A DNA stretch of 64,000 nt from GCA-002726655 sp046582185 (GCA_046582185.1 JAYGEX010000032.1:75571-139570), one strand, 5' to 3'; positions 52,944-61,762 are shown, counted from the stretch's first letter. Program-made: numbers and translations. Notes: a model not told the origin generated them from the sequence alone.

Positions 52944-54296
52944 ATGATGTTGGAAAAAACGACAGAAGATAACAGCGTGCTCGAAGGCGCCATTGTACCT
53001 ACTTTTTTGAAGTACCTGATTCCTTCTCTTGTGGGTTTGATTGCCATGACCTCGGCTTCGCTCGTGGATGGCATCTTCATTGGTAACTACGTCGGTATCA
53101 CTGCGCTTGCAGCAGTCAATCTTATTATCCCAATTACAACGCTGTTGTACGGCATCTGCATGATGCTCGCGATCGGCGGCTCGGTGCGTGGTGGTAAGTA
53201 TTTGGGGCAAGGTGATACGGCCGCCGCATCGGCGATATTCAGCAAAACGCTGCTCTTCGTTTCTCTCTATGGTGTGGTTGTCATTGCTCTGGGACTGCTA
53301 TTTGAAGAACTGCTGTTTGCAGGGCTTGGTGCTACCAAAGAGCTGTTTCCGGTCATGAGTGAATACTACCGCGTCATCCTGCCGTTTCTGTTGGCTGAGC
53401 TGATCCTCATCGTGCTGTACTTTTTTATCCGCCTGGACGGTTTGCCGAATCTAGCTGCTGCAGCACTCGCTGTGGGTTCAGTGGTTAATATTGCGCTGGA
53501 TTACATATTTATAGCGGTGTACGACTGGGGTCTGGCAGGCGCTGCTTTCGCAACGGGTCTGTCACAGGTGCTGTCGATGCTGGTATTGATGATTTATTTT
53601 TTAAGGCCTGAGCGACAGCTGCGTTTTAGCTTGCGCCAGAAAAACTGGAAGGAAGTCGTGCAGGCGGCCTACAACGGAATCTCGGAATTTATTAATGAGG
53701 TATCTGGAGGCATTATCGCGTTCATATTTAACTGGATGCTGATTCAACGGGCAGGGGTTACTGGTGTAGCGGCTATTACGGTTGTGAACTACGTGATGCT
53801 GCTGGGTTTTATGGTGTTCTTCGCCATCTCGGATACGATTGCCGTGCTGGTATCCCAGAATTTTGGCGCCAGAAATGCCGAACGCATCGATGCCTTCCTT
53901 AAAACGGCTGGCAGTCTTGTCGCCGTATTAAGTATCGTATTTATTACCGTGCTGGTGACAGCCAGTGAACCGATCATATTGATTTTTGTCGATGATCGAG
54001 ACGGCGCCGATATGGTGGCAATGGCAAAAGAGTTTGTTGCCTATGTCTGGCCATTGTTCTTGTTTGCCGGTACCAATATGCTGATATCGGGTTATCTGAC
54101 GGCGATCCATCGCCCGTTTGAGTCGGGAACCATTGCCCTGTTCCGCAGTCTGATTTTACCGGCTGGATTTCTGCTTCTGTTTTATTTTCTATTGTCTGAC
54201 TATCGATTCGTGGCGGCGCTACCCGTCGCGGAAGGTGTTACTTTTGTGTTGGCGCTTGTGCTGTTTTTTCGCCATAGACCTACTAAAGCATGGTAG
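52944..54296 (+). CDS. MATE family efflux transporter
   Basis: 450-residue inner-membrane protein with about twelve hydrophobic segments. SLVDGIFIGNYVG, GGSVRGGKYLGQGD, DYIFIAVYDWGLAGAA and VLVSQNFGARNAERID are family blocks; it is closer to NorM/MepA-type exporters than to the other two MATE proteins here. No clear ribosome site precedes ATG 52944, and the 258-base gap after the LLM gene shows no gene. Export of a substrate or intermediate of the surrounding pathway is possible. Confidence 0.9.
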   Translation: MMLEKTTEDNSVLEGAIVPTFLKYLIPSLVGLIAMTSASLVDGIFIGNYVGITALAAVNLIIPITTLLYGICMMLAIGGSVRGGKYLGQGDTAAASAIFSKTLLFVSLYGVVVIALGLLFEELLFAGLGATKELFPVMSEYYRVILPFLLAELILIVLYFFIRLDGLPNLAAAALAVGSVVNIALDYIFIAVYDWGLAGAAFATGLSQVLSMLVLMIYFLRPERQLRFSLRQKNWKEVVQAAYNGISEFINEVSGGIIAFIFNWMLIQRAGVTGVAAITVVNYVMLLGFMVFFAISDTIAVLVSQNFGARNAERIDAFLKTAGSLVAVLSIVFITVLVTASEPIILIFVDDRDGADMVAMAKEFVAYVWPLFLFAGTNMLISGYLTAIHRPFESGTIALFRSLILPAGFLLLFYFLLSDYRFVAALPVAEGVTFVLALVLFFRHRPTKAW

Positions 54297-54343
54297 TAGA
54301 GGTGTCTAAGTAAATTACTGGTGGAACGTAGGACAATATTGAA

Positions 54344-54727
54344 TTAAGCGTAACTGACTACTTCATATTCGATATTATCCGGATCATTAAAATAGAACCT
54401 CGAACCTGGCTCATATTGTTGGTGGTTAAATGTTTCAAAGCCTGATGTATTTATCCTCTTCTCTACCGCATCAAGGTCGTCAACCAATATACCTACATGA
54501 TTCAATCCGCCTTTGTGCATATAATTGTCTTCGCCTTCCGTTGGCGTGGCGGGAGGACTGTAAACTGCCATGTAGGCGTCATCAGTGCCAACGTGGTAAG
54601 TTTCTCCACCAGCTAACGCAGCACCGTGCCATCTGACATGCCAGCCAAATATTTCGCATAGCATGGCGGCAGTCTTTTCTGGATTGCTTACTGTAATGTT
54701 GACGTGTTCAAGTATGCCTTTGCTCAT
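54344..54727 (-). CDS. VOC family protein under a SoxR-type promoter
   Basis: 127-residue glyoxalase/bleomycin-resistance-like protein. Likely ligands: His in LEHVNIT, His in GLNHVGIL and Glu in IEYEVVS. ATG 54727 has AAGGAG eight bases upstream. Its promoter shows TTGACC and CACAAT separated by 19 bases, with the SoxR box between them, the arrangement of MerR-type activated promoters. So it is likely induced by redox-active compounds and may detoxify or bind them. Confidence 0.87.
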   Translation of the reverse strand: MSKGILEHVNITVSNPEKTAAMLCEIFGWHVRWHGAALAGGETYHVGTDDAYMAVYSPPATPTEGEDNYMHKGGLNHVGILVDDLDAVEKRINTSGFETFNHQQYEPGSRFYFNDPDNIEYEVVSYA

Positions 54728-54770
54728 TAGTGTCTCCTTGATTCAACCTGAAAGTTGTTGCATTGTGAAA

Positions 54771-54788
54771 CCTCAACTTAAGTTGAGG
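54771..54788. promoter_or_regulatory. SoxR box CCTCAACTTAAGTTGAGG
   Basis: Perfect 18-bp palindrome closely matching the known E. coli soxS operator (CCTCAAGTTAACTTGAGG). It lies between divergent soxR (start 54798) and the VOC gene (start 54727), inside a 19-bp promoter spacer oriented toward the VOC gene. Confidence 0.9.
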
Positions 54789-54797
54789 TCAAGAGAT

Positions 54798-55292
54798 TTG
54801 AAGAAAAATATTTTGCGAGCCTCAGACCTGCTAAGTATCGGGAAATTGGCGGAACGTGTCGGCATTACTGTTTCGGCGATACGGTTTTACGAATCCAGAG
54901 GTCTGATCAAATCCAATCGTAACCGCGGAGGCCAGCGCCGTTTTAGGCGATCTGATGTGCGACGTTTGTCATTCGTGCTGATCGCCCAGCAACTGGGTTT
55001 TTCCATCAAGGAGATTGCCGCTTGTTTAGAAGGATTACCGCTCAATCGTACACCGACCAAAGCGGACTGGACGAGTATTAGTCAATCTTTCCGAAAGGAG
55101 CTGGATCGGCGTATCGCGACGATGGTGCTGTTAAGGGAAAAGCTGGATGGCTGCATTGGCTGTGGATGTCTGTCTTTAAAAAATTGCCAGATATACAACA
55201 AAGATGACAGGGCAAGTATTCACGGTGCAGGACCGCGGTATCTGTTAGGAGATCGACCGGATATTGATAAGAATTCCGTCGACACTAACTAG
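54798..55292 (+). CDS. soxR: redox-sensitive transcriptional regulator SoxR
   Basis: 164-residue MerR-family [2Fe-2S] activator. Residues 10-80 form the MerR winged helix (LLSIGKLAERVGITVSAIRFYESRGLI). The cluster motif CIGCGCLSLKNC puts cysteines at 119, 122, 124 and 130 when TTG 54798 is the start, the same numbers as in E. coli SoxR, which supports this start over the upstream in-frame one at 54663. Oxidation of the cluster turns it into an activator. The box at 54771-54788 and the divergent VOC gene are its evident targets; no soxS is present. Confidence 0.95.
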   Translation: MKKNILRASDLLSIGKLAERVGITVSAIRFYESRGLIKSNRNRGGQRRFRRSDVRRLSFVLIAQQLGFSIKEIAACLEGLPLNRTPTKADWTSISQSFRKELDRRIATMVLLREKLDGCIGCGCLSLKNCQIYNKDDRASIHGAGPRYLLGDRPDIDKNSVDTN

Positions 55293-55410
55293 TGCTCGTC
55301 CAGAAGTAGAAACCACCGGTGTTACTTCCCTGGTAAGTGATTGTTTTATATAGCTAACGGATCCATAAATCTGCATATATTGTTCTAGTTTGGCTATTTA
55401 TAGACGGGAA

Positions 55411-56574
55411 CTAACTAGAAAGCACAAGCTCGGCTAACTTTGCTCTATGGTAGGTAGCATCCCCGAGGAGGACCTGGCTGTGCAGCTGGCGCTTCAGATA
55501 TAAGTGGATATAACATTCCCACGTGAAGCCGATGCCGCCGTGCAGTTGAACGGACTTTCTGGATCCAAAACCAACGGCATCGTTAGCCACCGCTTTGGCC
55601 ATTCGGGCGTATTGCTCGGCCATGTCAGGTTCGTGATCAATTGCGCAGGCTGCGTTATAGAGCAGGGACCTGGCTTGATCAATTTCGACCATAAACTCCA
55701 CCAGGGGATGTTTCACTGCCTGGAAAAATCCGATGGTGCGATCGAATTGCTGTCTGGTTCTCGCGTATTCTGCAGTTGTTTGCAGTTGCCATTCTGCAGC
55801 GCCGCACATATCGGCCGCCAGTATGACCAACAGGGCTGGGGTGGCAGTCACCAGTGCCGTAAAGGCCTCGACGCCTGATGAAACAAGTTGGCTGGCTTCA
55901 ACTTCCACGTTGTGAAAAACCAGCGTCGCTTGATCTCTGGTCAAATCAACAATCGAGTCGGGGTTGATTGATAGTCCTTTAATCCTGGCATCAATCACAT
56001 AAAGAACCACTTCGCCGTCTGCTTTGGCGTTGATCAGGAAATAGTCGACTTTTTGCGCCTCCTGAACGAAATAAATGCTACCCCTCAGGATGCCATTTTC
56101 CACCCTCAATTCAGATTCATCATGCTCCAGGGAGCCATGCCGATTGCTCGAGGCATAGCTGAACGACTTACCTTGAGCAATGTGCCCCAATGCTTCATCG
56201 GCAGGTTGACTATTGCAAGCAGCCAGTATGTAGGTTGCGTTCAGGGTCGATAACAAGGGGCAGGGGAAAGCCGCACGGCCTACTTCTTCAACCAGGCCTG
56301 TTACGGCAACTGCAGACATGCCCAGACCTCCGGCTCTTTCCGGTACGGCGGTCAACAACCAACCCAGATCGACGACTTGTTGCCACAGTTCCTGATCCCA
56401 ACAGCATTGCCCAGCTCGCTTAACGCTGCTATCAGCCGCAACCAGGGTATGCAGCCGTTTGGAGGGCAAATTATCCTGGAAAAATTTTTGTGCAATGTCT
56501 TTCAACGCACGTTCGTCTTCTCCAAAACCGAAATTCCTCGGTTGGGTAGATGGTTGGGCTGCTGCCTGAGCCAT
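55411..56574 (-). CDS. acyl-CoA dehydrogenase family protein (probable heteromer subunit)
   Basis: 387 residues with the three-part acyl-CoA dehydrogenase fold. The N-terminal helical domain starts FGFGEDERALKDIAQKFF; the middle beta domain is weakly conserved and lacks the usual FAD-contacting WITN-like block; the C-terminal domain has ARTRQQFDRTIGFFQAVKHPL and QLHGGIGFTWECYIHLYLKR. ATG 56574 has AAGGAAA upstream. Gapped by 25 bases from the next ACAD gene, the pair resembles the two-subunit ACADs of sterol side-chain catabolism (ChsE/FadE pairs). Third gene of the operon starting at 59054. Confidence 0.87.
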   Translation of the reverse strand: MAQAAAQPSTQPRNFGFGEDERALKDIAQKFFQDNLPSKRLHTLVAADSSVKRAGQCCWDQELWQQVVDLGWLLTAVPERAGGLGMSAVAVTGLVEEVGRAAFPCPLLSTLNATYILAACNSQPADEALGHIAQGKSFSYASSNRHGSLEHDESELRVENGILRGSIYFVQEAQKVDYFLINAKADGEVVLYVIDARIKGLSINPDSIVDLTRDQATLVFHNVEVEASQLVSSGVEAFTALVTATPALLVILAADMCGAAEWQLQTTAEYARTRQQFDRTIGFFQAVKHPLVEFMVEIDQARSLLYNAACAIDHEPDMAEQYARMAKAVANDAVGFGSRKSVQLHGGIGFTWECYIHLYLKRQLHSQVLLGDATYHRAKLAELVLSS

Positions 56575-56599
56575 GATATTTCCTTTTTTTAACTTCGTT

Positions 56600-57853
56600 C
56601 TATTTGGTTTTAGCCAGGCCCAGAATGCGCTCGCCAAGAATATTCTTTTGGATTTCGTTAGTGCCGCCTGCGATCGTTCCGCCAAACGAACTGAGATACT
56701 CGAAGGGCCAACGACCGGCATCGGGTGCCTTGTCATCATCGTCAGTTAAGGTGCTCGACATGCCTTCGATCTCCATTGCCACGGCGGCAAGGTTTTGCAG
56801 GTATTCAGTACTGAGTAACTTATCCTGCAACGCCAACCTTTGAGGGTTGGCGAGGGCAGGCACGCCCCTCAGGCGCCGGTTTTGTTTGATGCCCACAGAA
56901 CGTGTCAGCATCTTCATGACTTGATCCCGCACGAGAGGGTCATCGATAGCAGGTTTGCCATTCCGGGAGCAGTTCTTTGCAAGGTTCACCAGAGGGAAGC
57001 TCTTACGTGATACCTTGTTGGTTGTCACGGCCCGTTGACCACCCGCCGTCGGCGTGGACATTTCTCCGGCGCCGCGTTCATATTTCAATGTTGTCATCGC
57101 AACCTGCCAGCCTTTGCCAACTTCATCAAGACGAAAACTGTCATCGATCTGCAGGTTATCAAAGATGACTTCGTTGAAGCCTGCCTCGCCGGTGATCTTG
57201 ATCAAAGGAGACACGGTAACCGTCTTGCCAAGTTGCGACTTAATGGGCACTACAAAATATGACAGGCCGTTGTACTTATCTGTTTTGTCCGTGCGAGCCA
57301 GTAGAATCATCCACGTCGCGAAATGTGCTGTCGAGGTCCACACTTTGTGACCGCTGATAATCCATTTGTCACCTTCGCGTCTGGCAAACGTTTGCACACT
57401 GGCAAGATCAGAACCGGAACCCGGTTCACTAAATCCTTGACACCACAACTCTTCACCGGAGAACAGTTGAGGTAAGGTCAACTTCTTTAGTTCTTCGGAG
57501 CCGTGAAAGAAGATGGTAGGTGCGCCCATACCTAGGCCGATCGCACTGGGAAAAATTGGGGTTTTTGCCCGCGCCATTTCCTGATTAGCGACAGACTGGC
57601 ATTTGCTGCGGCCACCGCCACCAAGTTCAGCCGGGTAATCACAGCCAACCAGGCCAGCATCGTAGGCTGACTTCTGCCAGGCACAATAATAGTCTCGTTG
57701 TTCTGTTGTCACCAGCTCCGCGCCACTCTTGATCGGTTTAAAGTCAGGTAGCGGTGGATTGTTATCGGTCAACCATGCCCGCACGTATTGGCGAAAATCC
57801 GCTTGTTCAGGGCTGTCTCTCTTCGTTTTTTTGTTTTCGGTTTGCTCTGCCAT
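56600..57853 (-). CDS. acyl-CoA dehydrogenase family protein (probable heteromer subunit)
   Basis: 417 residues. The middle domain has CQGFSEPGSGSDLASVQTFARREGDKWIISGHKVWTSTAHFATWM, the standard FAD/substrate block. The C-terminus has SSFGGTIAGGTNEIQKNILGERILGL, a typical end. It introduces a 2,3-double bond into an acyl-CoA. It starts four bases after the amidohydrolase stop, and the partner ACAD follows. The split of FAD and C-terminal features between the two genes favours a heteromeric enzyme. Confidence 0.9.
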   Translation of the reverse strand: MAEQTENKKTKRDSPEQADFRQYVRAWLTDNNPPLPDFKPIKSGAELVTTEQRDYYCAWQKSAYDAGLVGCDYPAELGGGGRSKCQSVANQEMARAKTPIFPSAIGLGMGAPTIFFHGSEELKKLTLPQLFSGEELWCQGFSEPGSGSDLASVQTFARREGDKWIISGHKVWTSTAHFATWMILLARTDKTDKYNGLSYFVVPIKSQLGKTVTVSPLIKITGEAGFNEVIFDNLQIDDSFRLDEVGKGWQVAMTTLKYERGAGEMSTPTAGGQRAVTTNKVSRKSFPLVNLAKNCSRNGKPAIDDPLVRDQVMKMLTRSVGIKQNRRLRGVPALANPQRLALQDKLLSTEYLQNLAAVAMEIEGMSSTLTDDDDKAPDAGRWPFEYLSSFGGTIAGGTNEIQKNILGERILGLAKTK

Positions 57854-57857
57854 TTTT

Positions 57858-59054
57858 CTACAAAGCCTGACGTTGATTCAAGGCGGTGGCATTGTCATGC
57901 AAAATCAGTTGTTGCTGAGCCAGATTAATGCCGTCGAGATCTGCAAATATGTCCTGGGGGTGTTCCATGCCTTCCATATGGGGCCAATCCGATCCGAAAA
58001 GTACGCGATCTGCGCCCATGTGTTTAACCACATCTGAAATCTTGTCTTCCCAGAAGGGATTGATCCAGACGTGCTGGCGGAATAGTTCAGCCGGATCCTG
58101 ATCGTAGTACTTTGGCATCCTGGCTTTGGATTGTTCCAGCTTTTTAAAAAGGTCTTCCAAAAAGCCGGAGCCATTTTCTACCGAGGCAATTCTAAGATTA
58201 GGAAAACGCTCAAAAAGCTTGTCGTAAGCAAGGGTTAAGAGAAAATCATAGATAGCTCTCTCTGAAATCAGGCCAGCGACTGAAGGTTTGCGTCCACCGC
58301 CGAGCGAGGCCAGTGCCGCATTGCCACCATAGCCATTTGACGTATAGCCATTGGCACCAACGTGCGCAACGACGGTAATACCGGCTTCGTTAACTCTGGC
58401 CCAAAATGGATCAAATCGCTCATGTGAAGGAGCAAAGTAACCGTCGCGCGTGCACACAGCAGAAGGGCGCATGACAAGCACACGTGCATCCTTTTCTAAT
58501 GCCCATTCCAGTTCGCGGCACGCCCAGTCGACATCAGCCAGGGTGATGTATGGCGCTGCAAAAAGTTGGCCCTGGTAGGACAAGCCCCAGTCATCATCCA
58601 GCCAGCGGTTGAAACCCTCGAAGAGGGTGCACATCGCGTCGATATCATGAATCATGGGTTGTTCGTAAAGAATGCCCGCGGTGGGAAATAGCCAGACCGC
58701 CTCAAGCCCCTGCTCTTTAATGCGCGCAATTCGCGCTTCGCGATCCATGTATTCCGGTGGCATCGGCCCGAGTGCCGAGTGCGTCAGCTCAACGAACGTC
58801 ATGCCGCGCGGGTTGCCATGGTAGTACTCACGAAGAACCCCGGGCTTCGAAACCGGATTGAACGTTGGGTTCCCGACAGACTTATTTAACTTCCCGGCAA
58901 CTAGATGAAATTTTTTGCCGTCCTTCATTTCCACCCATTCCACACAACGTTTCTGCATCCGCTTTGGCACGTAACGCGTAAATGCATCCTCCGCTTCGTA
59001 GTAGTGGTTATCCGCGTCAAATAACAAGCCATCGTACTTTTCGTTAGCGTCCAT
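57858..59054 (-). CDS. amidohydrolase family 2 protein
   Basis: 398-residue metal-dependent TIM-barrel hydrolase of the amidohydrolase_2 (ACMSD-like) family. The N-terminal metal block is LFDADNHYYEAED; later blocks are VAHVGANGY and GSDWPHMEGMEHP with the Asp ligand. Relatives decarboxylate or hydrolyse C-N and C-C bonds. ATG 59054 has AAAGGAG five bases upstream. It heads the operon amidohydrolase-ACAD-ACAD and is divergent from a close paralogue at 59134, with operator-like site 2 between them. Confidence 0.9.
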   Translation of the reverse strand: MDANEKYDGLLFDADNHYYEAEDAFTRYVPKRMQKRCVEWVEMKDGKKFHLVAGKLNKSVGNPTFNPVSKPGVLREYYHGNPRGMTFVELTHSALGPMPPEYMDREARIARIKEQGLEAVWLFPTAGILYEQPMIHDIDAMCTLFEGFNRWLDDDWGLSYQGQLFAAPYITLADVDWACRELEWALEKDARVLVMRPSAVCTRDGYFAPSHERFDPFWARVNEAGITVVAHVGANGYTSNGYGGNAALASLGGGRKPSVAGLISERAIYDFLLTLAYDKLFERFPNLRIASVENGSGFLEDLFKKLEQSKARMPKYYDQDPAELFRQHVWINPFWEDKISDVVKHMGADRVLFGSDWPHMEGMEHPQDIFADLDGINLAQQQLILHDNATALNQRQAL

Positions 59055-59081
59055 ATCGCTCCTTTGCTTTTTACCTTTGTT

Positions 59082-59097
59082 AATTAGTATCATAGTT
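59082..59097. promoter_or_regulatory. operator-like site 2, AATTAGTATCATAGTT
   Basis: Reverse complement of the site-1 consensus with one mismatch (T for C). It lies in the 79-base gap between the two divergent amidohydrolase genes, so it would control the amidohydrolase-ACAD-ACAD operon and the gene at 59134 together. Confidence 0.65.
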
Positions 59098-59133
59098 ACA
59101 AAAGAGACTCAAACTTATCTGCAGGTGCTCAAA

Positions 59134-60315
59134 ATGACAAACTATGAAGGCGCGATTTTCGATGCCGATAATCACTACTATGAAGCACGCGATGCCTTCA
59201 CGCGCCATGTCCCGAAAAAGATGCATGCGCGCTGCGTCCAATGGGTAACGATGGCCAACGGCCGTGAGTTCCACGTCATTGCCGGTAAAATTGACGCGAG
59301 CGGTAATCCGACCTTCAATCCGGTGTCGAAGCCCGGCGTGCTGCGAGAGCTGTTCCGTGGTAATCCCAACGACACCACCAGCCTCGATCTCATCCGTTCT
59401 TCTCTTGAGCCAATGCCACCGGAATACATGGATCGTGATGCGCGCATTGCTCGCCTCGATGAGCAAGGCTTGCAGGCGGCATGGTTGTTCCCGACGCAGG
59501 GCGTTCTTTATGAGGAACCTCTGAAGAAGGACGTCGATGCTGTGTGCGCATTGTATAGTGGATTCAATCAGTGGCTTTATGAAGATTGGGGATTCAATTA
59601 TAAAGATCGGCTTTTCGCGGCACCTTATATCTCACTGGCAGACGTCAACTGGGCTTGCGAAGAACTGGAACAGGCGCTGGCACGGGATGCGAGGATGGTT
59701 GTGATGCGGCCTTCTGCAGTCTATACCCGTGACGGACCACGTAATCCGGCTGCGAAAGAATTCGACCCTTTCTGGGCGCGTGTCAATGAAGCTGGTATTA
59801 CAGTGGTAACCCATATCGGTGCCACCAGACACGATAGCAATGGCTATGATACCAAGAAGATTGATGTGCTCAGTATGGCGCCGCGACCCAGCGTGACCAA
59901 TTTCCATCGCTCACGAAACATTAACGATTTTCTTGCAAGTCTCGTGTTCGACAGACTATTCGAACGATTTCCAAATGTCAGGATTGCCTCGGTCGAAAAC
60001 GGCTCTGAGTTCCTCGGTGATCTTCTGAGGACTTTTGATCGGACCAAGGAACGTATGCGTCACTATTTTGCAGACGATCCGGCGGACAGCTTCCGTGAGC
60101 ATGTTTGGATTAACCCATTCTGGGAAGATGATATAGGTGAAGTGATGGCGCTCATGGGGCCGGATCGCGTCATTGTGGGATCTGATTGGCCGCACATGGA
60201 AGGCTTGGCTAAGCCCCGAGATCTTCTCCTTGAGATGGGTGGAATCTCTGCTGTCGACCAGGAGAAGCTGCTGTCTAAAAATGTCGCGGAGCTGAACCAG
60301 CGCCGCCCCCCATAA
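59134..60315 (+). CDS. amidohydrolase family 2 protein (paralogue of 57858-59054)
   Basis: 393 residues, clearly a duplicate of the divergent neighbour: IFDADNHYYEARDAFTRHVPKKMHARCVQW, NPTFNPVSKPGVLREL, MPPEYMDRDARIARL and GSDWPHMEGLAKP repeat the other protein almost block for block. ATG 59134 has AGGTG six bases upstream. Same metal-binding residues, so both are probably active, possibly on related intermediates or as a two-subunit enzyme. Confidence 0.9.
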   Translation: MTNYEGAIFDADNHYYEARDAFTRHVPKKMHARCVQWVTMANGREFHVIAGKIDASGNPTFNPVSKPGVLRELFRGNPNDTTSLDLIRSSLEPMPPEYMDRDARIARLDEQGLQAAWLFPTQGVLYEEPLKKDVDAVCALYSGFNQWLYEDWGFNYKDRLFAAPYISLADVNWACEELEQALARDARMVVMRPSAVYTRDGPRNPAAKEFDPFWARVNEAGITVVTHIGATRHDSNGYDTKKIDVLSMAPRPSVTNFHRSRNINDFLASLVFDRLFERFPNVRIASVENGSEFLGDLLRTFDRTKERMRHYFADDPADSFREHVWINPFWEDDIGEVMALMGPDRVIVGSDWPHMEGLAKPRDLLLEMGGISAVDQEKLLSKNVAELNQRRPP

Positions 60316-60321
60316 ATGAAT

Positions 60322-60374
60322 CAAACCGCATGCCTCGATCACCTTTTGATAGCGGTCGATGCATGAGTGGTTTG
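60322..60374. terminator. hairpin between convergent amidohydrolase and crotonase genes
   Basis: CAAACC (60322-60327) pairs with GGTTTG (60369-60374), and inner CATGC and CGA segments pair with GCATG and TCG segments. It sits just beyond the 60315 stop and just before the end of the crotonase gene on the other strand. Probable bidirectional terminator. Confidence 0.6.
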
Positions 60375-60375
60375 T

Positions 60376-61185
60376 TTATCCGCCTTTGAATACCGCCTTG
60401 CGCTTTTCGAATATAGCGCGCACGGCTTCTTTGCCATCGTCACTTGCCAACCCCAGAGCCGTGTAGCGAAGTTCTTCCCGCACTAAGGTTTCGAGGTCCG
60501 CAGGCAAGCCAACTTGGGTCACTTGGTATTTGGTTTGACGTCCAGCAAGTGGGGCAACCTCGGCAATTTTTTGACAGTATGCCAGGAACGCCTGCGAAAA
60601 TTTCTCTGCTTCAACCACCTCGCCGACCAATCCAATGGACAGCGCGGTATTGGCGTCGACCATGTCGTTTTCAAGCAGAAAACGCATCGCGCCCTCATGT
60701 CCCAGCGCCTGGGGTAAGGTCCAGGTAAGGCCACAATCCGGCGACGTGCCAACACGTGCGTAACCTGGGTGGAAACGCGCTTCTGAACTGGCCATTCGAA
60801 TATCACAACACATTACCAACGCCAGCCCGGCGCCTATTGCAATACCGTTGATCCCCGCAATAACAGGTTTCTCGCAAAGCACTCGAATACCTGTCACCAA
60901 TTGCACCGTCAGATCCACGGTATCGCGACCAGATTCACGTTTGGTATTCCCGGCTTTACGAGGGCTAAGATCGGCACCGGCACAAAAAGCATCACCGACT
61001 CCGGTAATCCCTATCACTCTGACGGCTTCGTCATGTGATGCGTCATCGATGGCACGCACGATCTCACGTACCAGGCGGTTTGATAGTGCATTCTTTTTAG
61101 CAGGGCGGTTTAATCGCAGGAGTCGAACCCCTTCCAGGGTTTCTTCTAGAAGCACTGGCTCAGCTTCGTGCGTATCGTTGCTCAT
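60376..61185 (-). CDS. crotonase/enoyl-CoA hydratase superfamily protein
   Basis: 269 residues. Oxyanion blocks AFCAGADLSP and INGIAIGAGLALVM. The Glu144 and Glu164 positions hold Ala and Tyr (GLALVMCCDI; HPGYARVG), and TSPDCGLTW follows with an Asp that could be catalytic, as in some isomerase and C-C bond-forming crotonases. ATG 61185 has operator-like site 3 about 85 bases upstream, so it is its own transcription unit within the regulon. Confidence 0.87.
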   Translation of the reverse strand: MSNDTHEAEPVLLEETLEGVRLLRLNRPAKKNALSNRLVREIVRAIDDASHDEAVRVIGITGVGDAFCAGADLSPRKAGNTKRESGRDTVDLTVQLVTGIRVLCEKPVIAGINGIAIGAGLALVMCCDIRMASSEARFHPGYARVGTSPDCGLTWTLPQALGHEGAMRFLLENDMVDANTALSIGLVGEVVEAEKFSQAFLAYCQKIAEVAPLAGRQTKYQVTQVGLPADLETLVREELRYTALGLASDDGKEAVRAIFEKRKAVFKGG

Positions 61186-61267
61186 CTGGGTCTCCGTCTG
61201 TTCTGTCCGATGGTATTTTCTGGCACGTCAAAGATTACCTCTTATCATTGCGGGGTAATATTCAGTT

Positions 61268-61283
61268 AACTAGTATCATAGTT
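61268..61283. promoter_or_regulatory. operator-like site 3, AACTAGTATCATAGTT
   Basis: Exact reverse complement of site 1 (AACTATGATACTAGTT), 83 bases upstream of the crotonase start. Confidence 0.7.
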
Positions 61284-61402
61284 AGGATTCAGACTCAAGC
61301 CGGGCTTTTCGCGGGCTTAGAGAAAATCAACACTGGTTCCGCAGTCAGCAATAAAAAATATGAATTTGTACGTGACAGAAATTAGCCATAGCTCTGCATT
61401 GA

Positions 61403-61705
61403 TCGCAATTTCGATCTGTCTCTTCTGTAGAGCGGCGACAGCAACCTACGCTCAAGAGCCGCGAAATGATCGTGGAGATTGATGATCGGGCAGGTAGAAC
61501 CCGGCCGATGGCACAGTCGCCATACCGGTTTTCGAATGCGAGTAGTGGGGCTCAAGGTCCTGCTGCCCATCGGGGTGAGCACAATCGGGAAGTAATGCAG
61601 ACGTGGTTGTCCATGCAGGATGAGGAGATTGACAAGCTTGTTGTCAGCGAGCTTCTATTGGCTGATCCGAACCTTGTGGCTGCACATAGCGAGGAATTGA
61701 GTTGA
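61403..61705 (+). pseudogene. C-terminal relic of a CaiB/BaiF family CoA-transferase
   Basis: An open frame of ~100 codons. Its second half (ATG 61466 onward) matches the C-terminus of family III CoA-transferases: MIVEIDDRAGRTRP, AQSPYRFSNASSGAQGPA, HRGEHNREVMQTWL. The N-terminal ~300 residues, including the catalytic Asp region, are gone; upstream sequence to 61284 shows no continuation. It points the opposite way to the flanking crotonase and ligase. A dead fragment of an older CoA-activation gene in the cluster. Confidence 0.75.
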
Positions 61706-61762
61706 ACGAAAAGTTTTGCCGTTCCAACTCTTCTACTACCGTGCCAGTTCCGCTATAAACAT

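Noticed and set aside
54663..54797. Upstream extension of soxR.
   Set aside because: It would run through the SoxR box and the VOC promoter, and shifts the cysteines away from the canonical 119/122/124/130.
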